In this document: positions 1 to 10,267 of the stretch, piece after piece
Layout of the letters: every line of letters starts with the position of its first letter
Numbering within the stretch: position 1 is the stretch's first letter
NCBI GenBank assembly: GCA_002729495.1
Contig: PBYE01000091.1
Location: 1-59,091 of the forward strand
DNA: 59,091 bases
DNA from: Chromatiales bacterium
Lineage (GTDB): Bacteria; Pseudomonadota; Gammaproteobacteria; Steroidobacterales; GCA-2729495
Direction of reading: 5' to 3'
Notes under the pieces: model-generated
Database searches by the model: none
What the model was told of the DNA's origin: nothing
The model's input: only the letters and a program-made list of their open reading frames with translations
Program-made: the position numbers and the translations under genes

Positions 1-105
1 CGAAAAAGACTGCTGCGAAAAAGACTGCTGCGAAAAAGACTGCTGCGAAAAAGACTGCTGCGAAAAAGACTGCTGCGAAAAAGACTGCTGCGAAAAAAGC
101 TGCAG
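1..105 (+). repeat. 15-bp tandem repeat coding for Lys-Lys-Thr-Ala-Ala
   Basis: Six perfect copies of CGAAAAAGACTGCTG run from the window edge to base 90, followed by one degenerate copy (91-105). The 15-bp unit keeps frame and encodes KKTAA in the frame that continues into dksA. The array is cut by the window edge, so the true copy number is unknown. Identical DNA copies, not just similar peptides, indicate recent slippage or recombination and make copy number likely to vary between strains. Confidence 0.95.
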
Positions 106-695
106 CAAAGAAAACTGCCAGCGACAAAAAGCCGGTCAAGCGGAAAATACTGACGAAGGATCCCGTAGTTCGGAACCTGGCCAGAAACGCTGTACCGGCG
201 CCCATGAACCCGGCGGATCAAGTACCCACACGTACGAAGCGACGCCGCAAGCCTACCAACGATCAGCTCATACACGGAATCAATCCGTACAAGCCGAGAA
301 AGGGTGAGGAATACATGAGCGATGGCCAGCTCGAGCATTTCCGCGAAATCCTGGGTGCCTGGAAAGATGAGCTCATGCAGGAAGTCGATCGCACCGTTCA
401 CCACATGCAGGACGATGCCAGCAATTTCCCTGACCCGAATGACCGGGCGACGCAGGAGTCAGAGTTTGGCCTGGAACTGCGAACCCGTGATCGTGAGCGC
501 AAACTCCTCAAGAAAATAGACCAGGCTATCGCCCGGACCGAGGATGGCACCTATGGCTATTGCGAGGAAACGGGCGAAGCAATCGGGCTTAAACGCCTTG
601 AGGCACGACCGGTCGCAACCCTGGGCGTCGAGGCGCAGGAGCGCCGCGAAGTGGCTGAACGCCAGTACCGGGATCAGGACGACCGCTACCGGTAG
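3..695 (+). CDS. dksA: RNA polymerase-binding factor DksA, 5' end cut off
   Basis: DksA binds the RNA polymerase secondary channel and works with ppGpp in the stringent response. The coiled-coil region and the C-terminal globular part (GYCEETGEAIGLKRLEARP) are clear. The frame is open from base 3, so the gene starts outside the window; the ATG at 204 is probably internal. At least 67 codons precede it, mostly KKTAA repeats, giving a basic histone-H1-like N-terminal extension absent from E. coli DksA (151 aa). The usual four zinc cysteines are reduced to one: the pattern is CxxT followed by GxxA, so this should be a zinc-independent form. gluQ follows directly, the same order as in E. coli. 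Confidence 0.93.
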   Translation, partial: KKTAAKKTAAKKTAAKKTAAKKTAAKKTAAKKAAAKKTASDKKPVKRKILTKDPVVRNLARNAVPAPMNPADQVPTRTKRRRKPTNDQLIHGINPYKPRKGEEYMSDGQLEHFREILGAWKDELMQEVDRTVHHMQDDASNFPDPNDRATQESEFGLELRTRDRERKLLKKIDQAIARTEDGTYGYCEETGEAIGLKRLEARPVATLGVEAQERREVAERQYRDQDDRYR

Positions 696-711
696 CGTTC
701 GACGCACGACC

Positions 712-1650
712 TTGTCGCCGGGTAATAGTCGCACACAGGAAACGGTCGCTTACCGCGGCCGCTTTGCACCCAGCCCGACCGGTCCGCTGCATTTCGGCTC
801 GCTGGTTGCGGCCGTTGCCAGTTATCTGCAGGCAAAGATCAATGATGGCGAGTGGCTGGTGCGCGTTGAAGATATCGATCCGCCCCGTGAAGTACCCGGC
901 GCCACCTCGGCTATTCTCGCCTCGCTTGATTCCCATGGTTTTGAGTACTCCACCCCGCTCTACCAGAGCACACGGCTCGAATTTTATGATGACCTGATCG
1001 AAGGTTTGCTTGACGGCGGGCTGGCCTACCGGTGCGTTTGCACCCGCAGGCAAATAGAAGCGGCCGCCCGCCGCGGCGTCTCCGGCTTTATCTATCCCGG
1101 AACCTGCCGCCCGAAAATGGCAGACACCAGCCAGCAAGGCACCTCGGTACGTGTCTACACAAGCCCCGACAGGACGTGTTTCACGGACGAACTGCAGGGC
1201 CGGCAGTGTTGTGAACTGGAAACCGAGGTAGGCGACTTCCTGGTGCGCCGGGGCGACGGCCTGGTGGCTTATCAGCTCGCCGTGGTGGCAGACGACTATG
1301 CCCAGGGCATCTCGGAGGTGGTGCGTGGGACCGACCTGCTGGACGCAACATTCATGCAAACCCATCTGCAGCATCTACTTGGATATGATTCCCCTAAATA
1401 TCTTCATTTTCCGGTAGTTACAGATGAAAACGGAACTAAATTATCAAAACAAAGTGGTGCGGCCGAAATTAACGATAACTCAATTTCCGCCAACCTGTAT
1501 TGGGCGCTACACAGCCTCCGGCAGCACCCCCAGGAATCCCTGAAAACCGCTCCAACAAGGGATATCTGGAACTGGGCGGTGGAAAACTGGGACCTTAACG
1601 CCCTGCGTGGACTACAGACTCTTCCCGATGGGAGTATGATGATGCAGTGA
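712..1650 (+). CDS. gluQ: glutamyl-Q tRNA(Asp) synthetase
   Basis: Paralogue of the GluRS catalytic domain that activates glutamate and attaches it to queuosine at position 34 of tRNA(Asp); it lacks the anticodon-binding domain. Seen: the class I HIGH-type motif in APSPTGPLHFGSL (residues 19-31), a CxC...YPGTC zinc-site pattern, and the KMSKS-type KLSKQSG (243-249). No ATG lies in frame after the dksA stop; TTG 712 gives 312 aa, close to the 308 aa of E. coli YadB, so I chose it although no strong ribosome site is visible. A longer frame from 544 overlaps dksA and is unlikely. Probably cotranscribed with dksA. Confidence 0.9.
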   Translation: MSPGNSRTQETVAYRGRFAPSPTGPLHFGSLVAAVASYLQAKINDGEWLVRVEDIDPPREVPGATSAILASLDSHGFEYSTPLYQSTRLEFYDDLIEGLLDGGLAYRCVCTRRQIEAAARRGVSGFIYPGTCRPKMADTSQQGTSVRVYTSPDRTCFTDELQGRQCCELETEVGDFLVRRGDGLVAYQLAVVADDYAQGISEVVRGTDLLDATFMQTHLQHLLGYDSPKYLHFPVVTDENGTKLSKQSGAAEINDNSISANLYWALHSLRQHPQESLKTAPTRDIWNWAVENWDLNALRGLQTLPDGSMMMQ

Positions 1651-1755
1651 GTCGAACTATTTACCGGAACAGGCTGTCAATAAAATGTCAGTCAAGGAAT
1701 GTGGATTCAAGCTGAGTTGGTTCAGTTAGAGCCCGTCCAAACAAGGGGGTAAGCC

Positions 1756-2082
1756 ATGAATGAGCCCCGTTTAATTAGAAAATATGCAAATCGCAGGCTA
1801 TATGACACGGTACGCAGCCGCTACGTGAACCTCGCAGATGTCCGTAACCTGATCGCTGAAGGCACCCGGGTCAGGGTCGTTGAACAATCCACGTCAAGAG
1901 ATATCACCAACAGCATTCTGCTGCAGATTATTGGCAGCATGAGTGATGAGGGCGCGCTCCTGACGACCGGTTTTCTCACTGACCTGATCAGGACAGCCGG
2001 CGGCGGATCCGATCCGGGCCTGCCCGAGCGCCTGCAGACTGCTCTGCGTAACGCGCTTCCGCCTCCCGCACTGCATCAGTAG
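1756..2082 (+). CDS. phaR: PhaR-type polyhydroxyalkanoate synthesis regulator
   Basis: Small DNA-binding protein (108 aa) with the conserved N-terminal domain of polyhydroxyalkanoate (PHA) synthesis repressors: IRKYANRRLYDT at residues 7-18 and YVNLADVRNLI after it. Family members bind PHA granules and phasin or synthase promoters. A strong AAGGGGG ribosome site lies 8 bases before the ATG. It is shorter than classical PhaR and lacks most of the C-terminal half. No phaC, phaA, phaB or phasin gene is in this window, so the target genes are unknown and the name rests on the N-terminal domain. Confidence 0.82.
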   Translation: MNEPRLIRKYANRRLYDTVRSRYVNLADVRNLIAEGTRVRVVEQSTSRDITNSILLQIIGSMSDEGALLTTGFLTDLIRTAGGGSDPGLPERLQTALRNALPPPALHQ

Positions 2083-2096
2083 CGCGGGTAGACGGG

Positions 2097-2134
2097 CACA
2101 AAAAAACCAGCCGGGGCGCTCTGCCAGCTGGCTT
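2097..2134 (-). terminator. Rho-independent terminator after pnp
   Basis: On the minus strand an AAGCCAGC...GCTGGTTT stem (one G-U pair) is followed by a run of seven T. It lies 55 bases after the pnp stop and closes the rimP-to-pnp operon. No T run follows on the plus side, so it should not terminate phaR. Confidence 0.75.
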
Positions 2135-2188
2135 CGGTAAACTGCAACCTGAATCCAAGACAATAACTATCGCGGATACTGAACTGCA

Positions 2189-4276
2189 TCAAGCAGCTTC
2201 GAGATCACGCATACTCAGACGCACACGGCCCTGCCGATCAACCTCAAGCACTTTGACCTTGACGATATCGCCTTCGCTGAGTTTGTCACTCACCTTCTCG
2301 ACGCGTTCTTCAGATATCTGTGAGATATGCACGAGGCCGTCCTTGCCCGGCAGGATGGTAACGAACGCCCCGAAATCCATCAGGCGTGCAACGCGACCTT
2401 CGTAGATTGCACCGACCTCGACTTCCGCCGTGATCAGTTCGATACGCCGCTGTGCCTCGCGGCCGGCAGCACCTTCAACCGACGCGATCTTGACGGTACC
2501 GTCATTGTCGATATCGATCGTGGCGCCGGTCTCTTCTGTTATCGCCCGGATGGTAGCGCCACCCTTGCCAATAACGTCACGAATCTTCTCGGGATCGATC
2601 TTGATAGTGACGATGGTAGGCGCCCACTCAGACACTTTGTCACGCGCAGTAGTAATCTCCCTGGCCATCTCGCCGAGGATATGCAGGCGCGCTTCACGGG
2701 CCTGCGCCAGTGCTTCCTGCATGATTTCCTGGGTAATGCCCTGGATCTTGATGTCCATCTGCAGGGCTGTAATGCCGTCATTGGTGCCGGCAACTTTAAA
2801 GTCCATGTCGCCCAGGTGGTCTTCGTCACCCAGGATATCGGTCAGCACCTGGTAGCGATCGCCGTCCTTGACGAGCCCCATCGCCACGCCGGCAACGGCA
2901 CCCTTGGTCGGCACACCCGCATCCATCAACGCGAGACTGGTGCCACAGACACTGGCCATGGAACTGGAGCCGTTCGACTCGGTAATTTCTGAGACCACGC
3001 GAATGGTGTAAGGGAATTCTTCCTGGCTCGGCAGCACGGCAGTGATGCCCCGGCGGGCCAGTCGACCATGGCCGATTTCGCGCCGCTTCGGTGAACCTAC
3101 GCGACCGGTCTCACCCACGCAGTACGGCGGGAAATTGTAGTGAAGCATGAAACGATCACGAAACTCGCCATCCAGCGCATCAATAATCTGCGCGTCACGG
3201 TCGGTACCCAGCGTAGCCACGACAATAGCCTGGGTTTCACCACGGGTGAACAAGGCCGAACCGTGGGCCCTGGGCAACACGCCGGTACCTACCTCGATCG
3301 GCCGCACGGTGCGGGTGTCGCGCCCGTCAATCCGGGGCGAACCGTTCAGCACGTTTTCACGCACGATTTCAGATTCCAGCTTGTGGAATGCGCCCTTCAC
3401 TTCGTCAGCACTGAACTCGCCACCCTCTTCCGGTACAAGTGCAGCTACCGCCGCTTCCTGCAGCTCGCCGATACGGCCATAGCGTTCCTGCTTGTCCGAG
3501 ATCTTGTAAGCCTCGGTGATGTCGGCCTTCGACTGACCGGCAACGGCATCTGCCAGGGCGACGTTCTGTTCCGGCGCCTGCCAGTCCCAGGCGGGCTTGC
3601 CGACTTCGGCTTTCAGCTCGTTAATCGCGGCAATTGCGACCTGCATCTGCTCATGACCAAATACGACGGCACCGAGCATGGTGTCTTCGTTCAGGCAATC
3701 TGCCTGCGACTCAACCATAAGCACCGCATCACTGGTACCGGCAACGACCAGATCCAGTTGCGAGGACTCAAGGTCGGTCTTGGTCGGGCTCAGCACGTAG
3801 GCGCCATCAACAAAACCAACCCGCGCCGCAGCGATCGGGCCCTGGAACGGCATACCGGAAATAGCCAGTGCCGCAGAAGCGCCGATCATCGCCGGGATAT
3901 CCGGATTAACTTCGGGGTTCAGTGAAGTCACCTGGGCGATAACCTGGACCTCGTTCTTAAAGCCCTTGGGGAACAAAGGACGCACGGGCCGATCAATCAA
4001 TCGGCAGGTCAGAATTGCCTTTTCACTTGGACGGCCTTCGCGCTTGAAAAAACCGCCCGGGATTTTACCCGCGGCATAGGTCTTCTCTTCGTAATCAACG
4101 GTTAGCGGAAAGAAATCCCGCCCGGAATCAGCCTGTTTGCGGCCAACCGCGGTAACCAAAACCTGCGTATCGGCCATACTCACAATAACGGCGCCGTCAG
4201 CCTGGCGTGCAATTTTGCCCGTTTCAATGCTCACATCGTGAGCACCATATTTAAATGTCTTTTTAACTACAGTCAC
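2189..4276 (-). CDS. pnp: polynucleotide phosphorylase
   Basis: 3'-5' phosphorolytic exoribonuclease and degradosome component (695 aa; E. coli 711). Two RNase PH-like domains are joined by a helical linker, followed by a KH domain with the GxxG loop [10 protein letters not shown] (about residues 560-570) and a C-terminal S1 domain (about 625-693; [18 protein letters not shown]). The catalytic region around [14 protein letters not shown] and GRREIGHG-type motifs is intact. It follows rpsO in the same order as in E. coli. A stable hairpin in its leader (4397-4432) suggests the RNase III/PNPase autoregulation known in E. coli; that is inference. Confidence 0.98.
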   Translation of the reverse strand: MTVVKKTFKYGAHDVSIETGKIARQADGAVIVSMADTQVLVTAVGRKQADSGRDFFPLTVDYEEKTYAAGKIPGGFFKREGRPSEKAILTCRLIDRPVRPLFPKGFKNEVQVIAQVTSLNPEVNPDIPAMIGASAALAISGMPFQGPIAAARVGFVDGAYVLSPTKTDLESSQLDLVVAGTSDAVLMVESQADCLNEDTMLGAVVFGHEQMQVAIAAINELKAEVGKPAWDWQAPEQNVALADAVAGQSKADITEAYKISDKQERYGRIGELQEAAVAALVPEEGGEFSADEVKGAFHKLESEIVRENVLNGSPRIDGRDTRTVRPIEVGTGVLPRAHGSALFTRGETQAIVVATLGTDRDAQIIDALDGEFRDRFMLHYNFPPYCVGETGRVGSPKRREIGHGRLARRGITAVLPSQEEFPYTIRVVSEITESNGSSSMASVCGTSLALMDAGVPTKGAVAGVAMGLVKDGDRYQVLTDILGDEDHLGDMDFKVAGTNDGITALQMDIKIQGITQEIMQEALAQAREARLHILGEMAREITTARDKVSEWAPTIVTIKIDPEKIRDVIGKGGATIRAITEETGATIDIDNDGTVKIASVEGAAGREAQRRIELITAEVEVGAIYEGRVARLMDFGAFVTILPGKDGLVHISQISEERVEKVSDKLSEGDIVKVKVLEVDRQGRVRLSMRDLEAA

Positions 4277-4396
4277 TTTTAGTTTCCTTTACCTGCTTAC
4301 AAGCATACGAAACCACGTAATCAGCCCTTGCTGACTGCGCTATTGCGTTCGCATGCAGATGATTTTATGCATTGTTGTGGCGACATCAGTTCGTTC

Positions 4397-4432
4397 CTGG
4401 CCGGTTTTCTGCCCGGCCAGCGAAAGCGCTGG
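4397..4432 (-). promoter_or_regulatory. rpsO-pnp intercistronic hairpins, probable pnp processing site
   Basis: On the minus strand CTGGCCGG and CCGGCCAG form a perfect 8-bp stem with an 8-base loop (4397-4420). A second hairpin, CCAGCG-CTTT-CGCTGG (4417-4432), shares the CCAG segment, so the two exclude each other. There is no T run, so this is not a simple terminator. In E. coli the pnp leader is an RNase III-cleaved stem used for autocontrol; position here is equivalent. Confidence 0.6.
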
Positions 4433-4446
4433 TGTCGATGAAAGGC

Positions 4447-4716
4447 TTAGCGACGCAGGCCAAGCCGGGTGATCACATCGCGATACCGCTCGTGATCCTG
4501 TTCTTTGAGGTAATCGAGCAACTTGCGACGGTTATTGACCATCCTCAGCAGACCGCGACGTGAGTGGTGGTCTTTGCTATTGCTATTGAAATGCTCGGTC
4601 AGCTCACTGATACGGGCCGACAACAGCGCGACCTGAACTTCCGGAGAACCCGTGTCCCCCTCACCGCGCTTATATTCCTCAACTATTTGTGCTTTTTGTT
4701 CTCCCGAAAGAGACAT
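4447..4716 (-). CDS. rpsO: 30S ribosomal protein S15
   Basis: Primary 16S rRNA-binding protein of the small subunit, binding the h20-h22 junction. Length 89 aa equals the E. coli protein. Conserved [17 protein letters not shown] (about residues 21-37) and [22 protein letters not shown] (about 50-71; the rRNA contact helices) are intact. An AGGAG ribosome site precedes the ATG. It has its own promoter in the truB-rpsO gap, so it can be expressed independently of the upstream operon. Confidence 0.99.
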   Translation of the reverse strand: MSLSGEQKAQIVEEYKRGEGDTGSPEVQVALLSARISELTEHFNSNSKDHHSRRGLLRMVNNRRKLLDYLKEQDHERYRDVITRLGLRR

Positions 4717-4768
4717 CGGTTACTACTCCTGTGTTCGCTCTAATATTAGCCCTTCAGATTCGCGCGGT

Positions 4769-4796
4769 ATTGTACCCACAAGTTCGCCTGATGTAA
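4769..4796 (-). promoter_or_regulatory. sigma70-type promoter for rpsO-pnp
   Basis: Minus strand TTACAT, 16-base spacer, TACAAT, in the 105-bp truB-rpsO gap. The start would leave a leader of about 45 bases before rpsO, long enough for S15 autoregulatory structure as in E. coli. The position matches the known internal rpsO promoter of E. coli. Confidence 0.65.
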
Positions 4797-4821
4797 CACC
4801 CTGATTCTCGATGTATTTGGG

Positions 4822-5778
4822 CTATCCTGCACTGTTTTCAGGCATCGTAAACAGGCGCCGCGGCGCAACCCGGCCATCGTCCAGAACTTCACCAACACCA
4901 AGAAACAGGTGGTTTTCGTCGTACAGCCGGACAAAGCCGCTCACATCCCTGGATACATGGCTGACCGCATGCCCGTTGCGCAGGTAGAAAGCCTCGTTGG
5001 CGCTCAGCTGCACGTCGGGCTGAGCCTCGAGCGCACTGTCCACGGGCAGCAGGAGCGTATCGAGAGCGGCCGGATCATCCGCCAGCGCCTCCAGCTGGGC
5101 CTGGCTGATCAGCGGCTTATCCTCGAAGGGCTGGACACTGATCCGCTTCAGTGCCGAAACATGGGCCACGGTCCCCATGGCCTCGCCAATGGACTCAACC
5201 AGGGTCCGTACATAGGTTCCCTTGCTGCAGCGCACTCGCAATCGGGGCCGGTGGGGATCGAAAGTCTCTATTTCGATTTCATGGATGGTCACGCGGCGGG
5301 ATTTACGCGGAACTTCCTTGCCCTCCCGGGCCAGTTCGTACAGTCGCCTGCCCTCGTGTTTAAGTGCGGAAAACATTGGTGGAATCTGATCAATTTCTCC
5401 CCGATGCGCTGCCAGTGCCAGCTCCAGCTGCTCGCGGGTCACGGTGGTGACCTCCGACTCCTCGATGACCTGGCCGTCTGCATCCGCCGTATCCGTGCGG
5501 GTACCGATATTTGCCTCGACCTCGTAGACCTTGTCTGCATTAAGCAACCAGGTCGAAACCTTGGTTGCCTGGCCGAAACACAAGGGCAGCATGCCGCTCG
5601 CGAGCGGATCCAGGCTACCGGTATGCCCTGCTTTACGGGCCCGGTACAGGCGCTTGGCCATCTGCAGCGCCTGGTTAGACGTCAGGCCAACGGGCTTATC
5701 CAGCAACAGGATGCCGTTTACATCGCGCTTGGGGACGCGCGGCTGCTGTGGCTGCCTTCCTGTTCGTTTAGCGTTCAT
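4822..5778 (-). CDS. truB: tRNA pseudouridine(55) synthase
   Basis: Makes pseudouridine 55 in the T-loop of tRNAs. The catalytic motif GHTGSLDPLASGMLPL is present with Asp57 as the nucleophile in the chosen numbering; the C-terminal PUA-like part is intact. I chose ATG 5778 (318 aa; E. coli 314), which overlaps the end of rbfA by 11 bp; in-frame upstream starts at 5790, 5796, 5805 and 5826 are possible but would deepen the overlap. Part of the rimP-pnp operon. Confidence 0.95.
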   Translation of the reverse strand: MNAKRTGRQPQQPRVPKRDVNGILLLDKPVGLTSNQALQMAKRLYRARKAGHTGSLDPLASGMLPLCFGQATKVSTWLLNADKVYEVEANIGTRTDTADADGQVIEESEVTTVTREQLELALAAHRGEIDQIPPMFSALKHEGRRLYELAREGKEVPRKSRRVTIHEIEIETFDPHRPRLRVRCSKGTYVRTLVESIGEAMGTVAHVSALKRISVQPFEDKPLISQAQLEALADDPAALDTLLLPVDSALEAQPDVQLSANEAFYLRNGHAVSHVSRDVSGFVRLYDENHLFLGVGEVLDDGRVAPRRLFTMPENSAG

Positions 5779-6157
5779 CTTGTTCGTCATCGTCATCGGG
5801 CGCATTTTCAGGGTCGTTCGCCGCATCGATCAGGCGATCCATCGTGCGGGCGTTGCTGACCGTCTCATCCAGTTCGAAGCGCAGCTCCGGAACCCGTCGC
5901 ACGGTCAGGTCCCTGGCCAGCCGGGCACGAAGAAAACCTGTCGCGCTTTCGAAGGCCTCATCCAGGCTTTCGGCTTCACCCTCGGCCTGCAGCACCGTGT
6001 AATACACCCAGGCGACGCTGAGATCTTTCGATACCCGCACGGCTGTCACAATGGCGTTCGCTAACCTGGGGTCGCGGGCTTCGCCACGTACGACGTCGCT
6101 GAGTATTCGCTGAATCTGATCTTCGATCCGGCGGCTGCGGGGGAAATCCCTGGCCAT
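5768..6157 (-). CDS. rbfA: 30S ribosome-binding factor A
   Basis: Late 30S assembly factor that binds near helix 1 of 16S rRNA and is needed for cold growth in E. coli. 129 aa (E. coli 133), starting MARDFPRSRRIEDQIQRILSDV, which is typical of the KH-like RbfA fold. The tail is strongly acidic (about 11 of the last 14 residues are Asp or Glu). Its stop overlaps the truB start; infB lies 34 bp upstream. Confidence 0.97.
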   Translation of the reverse strand: MARDFPRSRRIEDQIQRILSDVVRGEARDPRLANAIVTAVRVSKDLSVAWVYYTVLQAEGEAESLDEAFESATGFLRARLARDLTVRRVPELRFELDETVSNARTMDRLIDAANDPENAPDDDDEQDER

Positions 6158-6191
6158 ATCTTAAAGCCCTTGAGCCTGGCTCTGCGGCTCT

Positions 6192-8696
6192 CTATTTCAA
6201 GGACCGGGCGACTTCAGTGCGTTCGTAGCACTCAATCTGGTCGCCGACTTTAACGTCGTTGTAGTTCTTGACGCCGATGCCGCATTCGGTACCGGACTTC
6301 ACTTCGTTGACGTCGTCTTTGAACCGCCTTAACGATTCAAGTTCACCCTCGTAGATAACCGTGTCTTCGCGCAGCACACGAATGGGGTTGCTGCGTTTGA
6401 CGAAGCCTTCCATCACCAGGCAACCGGCTATATCGCCGAGCTTGGGTGACTTGAATACGTCGCGCACTTCGGCGAGCCCGACGATCTGTTCGCGGATTTC
6501 GGGTGACAGCATGCCGCCAACCGCCGCCTCGACATCTTCGATCGCCTCGTAAATGATGCTGTAGTAGCGCACCTCGATACCGGATTCTTTAACCGCGTTA
6601 CGAGCGGCGGCATCCGCACGAACATTAAATCCGATCACGATTGCGTTCGACGCGGCCGCGAGGTTCGCATCAGACTCGGTAATACCACCAACAGTGGCGC
6701 TGATAACGTTTACCGCGACCTCTTCGTTGGACAGGTTCATCAGCGCATCTCGCAGCGCCTCTGCGCTGCCATGCACGTCCGCCTTGACGAGAATCTGCAG
6801 CGTCTTGAGGCCGCTCTGCATCTGGCTGAAGACATCTTCGAGTTTGGATGCCTGCTGTTGCGCCAGCTTGGCATCGCGGGTGCGGCCGTGGCGGAACTGT
6901 GCAACTTCGCGGGCTTTTCTTTCATCGCCCACGGCAACCAGTTCATCACCGGCCGCCGGCGTGCCCGACAGCCCCAGGATCGCGGTCGGCATTGACGGTC
7001 CGGCCGAGGTAATTTCCTTACCGTTCTCATCCATCATCTTGCGTACGCGGCCAAAGACTTCGCCGGCGACAATGGAATCGCCCTGCTTCAGGGCGCCGCG
7101 TGTGATCAGGGCAGTGGCCACCGTGCCGCGCCCGGTCTCGAGACTGGATTCGATCACGATGCCTGCAGCAGGACCTTCTTCAACCGCTTTCAGTTCAAGG
7201 AGGTCGGCCTGCAAAATTATTGCGTCAAGCAGATCGTCGATGCCCTCGCCGGTCTGCGCCGAGACATTGACGAAAATATTGTCGCCGCCCCAGTCTTCCG
7301 GAATTACCTCGAGCACCGCCAGTTCATTGCGTACCCTGTCGAGATCGGCTTCCGGTTTATCAATCTTGTTAACCGCAACGACCAGCGGTACCTCGGCGGC
7401 TTTCGCGTGTTGTACCGCCTCCTGAGTTTGTGGCTTGACGCCGTCGTCGGCCGCAATCACGAGCACGACAATATCGGTTACCTGTGCACCGCGGGCACGC
7501 ATTGCCGTAAATGCCGCGTGTCCGGGGGTATCGAGAAAGGTGATCTGACCCTTGTCGGTACTGACGCTGTAGGCGCCGATATGCTGCGTAATACCGCCTG
7601 CTTCGCCGGCCGCGACCTTGGTACGGCGGATGTAATCCAGCAGTGAAGTCTTGCCGTGGTCCACGTGACCCATAATCGTAACCACCGGCGCACGAGGCTT
7701 TTCTTCACCGTCGACCGCGATGGATTCCAGGATCTGGTCGTCCAGCGCATTGTCCTTCACCGTCACCGGCGTATGACCGAGCTCTTCGACGACGAGGATA
7801 GCGGTGTCCTGGTCGATTACCTGGTTGATAGTCGCCATCACGCCCATGTCCATCATTACCTTGATGACTTCGCCGCCCTTGATCGCCATTTGCTGAGCGA
7901 GCTCACCCACTGCAATCGACTCGGGAATCTGGACCTCGTGAATCGCCGGTGCGGTGGGTTGTTCGAACGCTTGCTGACTTTCGACGTTCAGCGATACGCT
8001 GCGGCGACGGGTTTGCTTTTTCTTGCGGCGTCGCTTCTTGTCGCCCGCGACATGTAAGGTGTGGCCGACATCCTGCGCCTTGGCGCGGCGCTGTGCACGC
8101 GAGTCTTCGTTGCGCTTTACGGATTCGGCCTCGGCTGCCTCGCGAGCCGCCTGCTCCGCCTGGGCACGCTGCTGGGTTTCTTCAGTAACCATGGCGACCT
8201 CTTCAGTCTGGGTGCGCTCTTCGGCCTCGCGACGGGCCTCGTCCTCTGCGGCTTTTTCTTCCTGGACCTGTTCAGCCTCCTGGCGTTCCTGTTCCAGCCG
8301 CTTGGCTTCGACCTTGGCAGCCTCTTCCGCAGCACGCTCGGCATCGAGCTCTTCCTGCTGGCGACGGGCTTCTTCTTCGAGCACGTCACGCTTGATATAG
8401 GATTTCTTGCGCCGGACCTCGACGCTGACGGTGCGCGAACGGCCCTGGCCGCCCGACATTCTGAGCTCAGTCTTATCGCGCCGGTTCAGTGTGATCTTGC
8501 TCGGCGCAACCGACAGTTTGTCTTCCTTGCGACCGTGGGCACGACGCAAATGGTTAAGCAACTCCATCTTGGCGTCATCACTGATGACATCATCGGCGCC
8601 ACTGGCAGGCACCCCTGCCTCCTCCAACTGGACGAGCAGGCGCTCGACAGACACATTAAGTGTCTCGGCAAATTCTGCGACAGTTACACCGGACAT
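6192..8696 (-). CDS. infB: translation initiation factor IF-2
   Basis: GTPase that brings formyl-Met-tRNA to the 30S subunit. 834 aa. An N-terminal IF2_N domain (residues 1-50) is followed by a long Glu/Ala/Arg-rich, probably coiled-coil linker (about 90-230) and then the G domain: [12 protein letters not shown] (about 342), DTPGHAAF and NKID. Domains II and C1/C2 follow. The linker is the main length-variable part of the family. The gene sits between nusA and rbfA as in E. coli and acts on the initiator tRNA encoded at the head of the same operon. Confidence 0.99.
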   Translation of the reverse strand: MSGVTVAEFAETLNVSVERLLVQLEEAGVPASGADDVISDDAKMELLNHLRRAHGRKEDKLSVAPSKITLNRRDKTELRMSGGQGRSRTVSVEVRRKKSYIKRDVLEEEARRQQEELDAERAAEEAAKVEAKRLEQERQEAEQVQEEKAAEDEARREAEERTQTEEVAMVTEETQQRAQAEQAAREAAEAESVKRNEDSRAQRRAKAQDVGHTLHVAGDKKRRRKKKQTRRRSVSLNVESQQAFEQPTAPAIHEVQIPESIAVGELAQQMAIKGGEVIKVMMDMGVMATINQVIDQDTAILVVEELGHTPVTVKDNALDDQILESIAVDGEEKPRAPVVTIMGHVDHGKTSLLDYIRRTKVAAGEAGGITQHIGAYSVSTDKGQITFLDTPGHAAFTAMRARGAQVTDIVVLVIAADDGVKPQTQEAVQHAKAAEVPLVVAVNKIDKPEADLDRVRNELAVLEVIPEDWGGDNIFVNVSAQTGEGIDDLLDAIILQADLLELKAVEEGPAAGIVIESSLETGRGTVATALITRGALKQGDSIVAGEVFGRVRKMMDENGKEITSAGPSMPTAILGLSGTPAAGDELVAVGDERKAREVAQFRHGRTRDAKLAQQQASKLEDVFSQMQSGLKTLQILVKADVHGSAEALRDALMNLSNEEVAVNVISATVGGITESDANLAAASNAIVIGFNVRADAAARNAVKESGIEVRYYSIIYEAIEDVEAAVGGMLSPEIREQIVGLAEVRDVFKSPKLGDIAGCLVMEGFVKRSNPIRVLREDTVIYEGELESLRRFKDDVNEVKSGTECGIGVKNYNDVKVGDQIECYERTEVARSLK

Positions 8697-8724
8697 TGCA
8701 TATCTCCGCTAACCGACCTGCCGG

Positions 8725-10233
8725 TTAGCTGGCCTTTTCCTCGTCTTCGAACCAGTGCGCCCGGGCGGCCATAATCAGCTTACCGGCGCTTTCCTCATCC
8801 AGATCTTCTATATCGATCAGGTCGTCAATCGCCTGCTCTGCAAGATCCTCGCGGGTAACGACACCGCGACTGGCCAATATAAAGGCCAGGCTCTTTTCCA
8901 TGCCTTCAAGGCTCAGCAGGTCTTCGGCCGGCTCAGACTCGTCAATAACCTCTTCGCTCACTATCGCCCGTGTCAGCAGCACATCACGGGCACGGTTACG
9001 CAGCTCCTCGACAATCGCCTCATCGAACTCATCGATGGCCAGCAACTCCTTGGTCGGCACATACGCCAATTCCTCCAGCGAGGAATAGCCTTCCTGCACC
9101 AGGATCAGCGCGACCTCTTCATCAACGTCCAGTTGCTCCATGAACATTTGCAGCAGTTCGCGTGCTTCCTGCTCGCTCTTCTCGTCCGCATCGGCCTCGG
9201 TCATTACATTCAGTTCATAGCCGGTTAACTGGCTCGCAAGACGGATGTTCTGGCCGCCGCGGCCAATGGCCTGTGAAAGTTTTTCTTCTTCGACCGCAAT
9301 ATCCATGCTGTGCGTTTCTTCGTCGAGAACAATAGACGTTACGTCGGCAGGCGACATCGCGTTAATCACGAACTGCGCCGGGTTTTCATCCCAGAGAATA
9401 ATGTCGACACGCTCGCCGGCCAGTTCGTTGGACACGGCCTGCACACGTGAACCACGCATACCGACACAGGCCCCGACCGGGTCAATGCGTTTGTCATTGC
9501 TCTTCACCGCGATCTTGGCGCGCAGACCCGGATCACGGGCGGCACCGAGTATCTCGATGAGACTCTGGCCGACTTCCGGCACTTCAATTTTGAAAAGCTC
9601 GACCAGGAATTCCGGGCTGGTGCGTGTCAGGAATAACTGCGGGCCGCGAGGCTCTGTACGCACTTCGTATAACAAAGCCTTAACACGGTCATTCGGCCGC
9701 ACTGGCTCGCGGGCAATCATCTGATCGCGGGAGATAAAACCTTCGGCATTGCTGCCGAGGTCGACGTAAATACCGTTGCGATCAACACGCTTGACGATGC
9801 CGCTCAGGAGTTCACCAACTCTTTCTTCAAATATTTCAACGGTTTGTGCACGTTCTGCCTCACGTACTTTTTGCACGATGACCTGCTTCGCGGTCTGTGC
9901 AGCGATACGCCCAAAGTCAACGGATTCGATTGGTTCTTCGACCACGCCGCCCGGTTCTGCGTCGGGGTTTACATCGACGGCATCGATCATGCGCAGTTCG
10001 CGCTCGGGAAATTCCAGTTCGTCGGATTCGTCGGCAAACACCGTCCACTGGCGGAAGGTATCGTACTCGCCAGTTTCACGATCGATAGCCACGCGCACGT
10101 CGATGTCTTCGCCGTGGCGACGTCTCGTTGCCGACGCAAGCGCGGCTTCGAGCGCCTCGAAGATAATGTCCTCTTCGACGCCTTTCTCGTTCGAGACGGC
10201 CTCGACGACCATGAGTATCTCTTTACTGTTCAT
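8725..10233 (-). CDS. nusA: transcription termination/antitermination factor NusA
   Basis: RNA polymerase-associated elongation factor that modulates pausing, termination and antitermination. 502 aa (E. coli 495). Order seen: N-terminal RNAP-binding domain (1-125), S1 domain (about 135-200; [11 protein letters not shown]), two KH domains ([20 protein letters not shown]; then [16 protein letters not shown]), and two C-terminal acidic helix-hairpin-helix repeats (about 365-425 and 440-495). These C-terminal AR1/AR2 repeats are typical of proteobacterial NusA. Located 28 bp upstream of infB. Confidence 0.99.
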   Translation of the reverse strand: MNSKEILMVVEAVSNEKGVEEDIIFEALEAALASATRRRHGEDIDVRVAIDRETGEYDTFRQWTVFADESDELEFPERELRMIDAVDVNPDAEPGGVVEEPIESVDFGRIAAQTAKQVIVQKVREAERAQTVEIFEERVGELLSGIVKRVDRNGIYVDLGSNAEGFISRDQMIAREPVRPNDRVKALLYEVRTEPRGPQLFLTRTSPEFLVELFKIEVPEVGQSLIEILGAARDPGLRAKIAVKSNDKRIDPVGACVGMRGSRVQAVSNELAGERVDIILWDENPAQFVINAMSPADVTSIVLDEETHSMDIAVEEEKLSQAIGRGGQNIRLASQLTGYELNVMTEADADEKSEQEARELLQMFMEQLDVDEEVALILVQEGYSSLEELAYVPTKELLAIDEFDEAIVEELRNRARDVLLTRAIVSEEVIDESEPAEDLLSLEGMEKSLAFILASRGVVTREDLAEQAIDDLIDIEDLDEESAGKLIMAARAHWFEDEEKAS

Positions 10234-10267
10234 CCCGGTTTACACCACCCGGCTCTTTTCGAGCCGT

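Noticed and set aside
1-105. Possible CRISPR array
   Set aside because: Units are 15 bp with no spacers and are in frame with a coding sequence.
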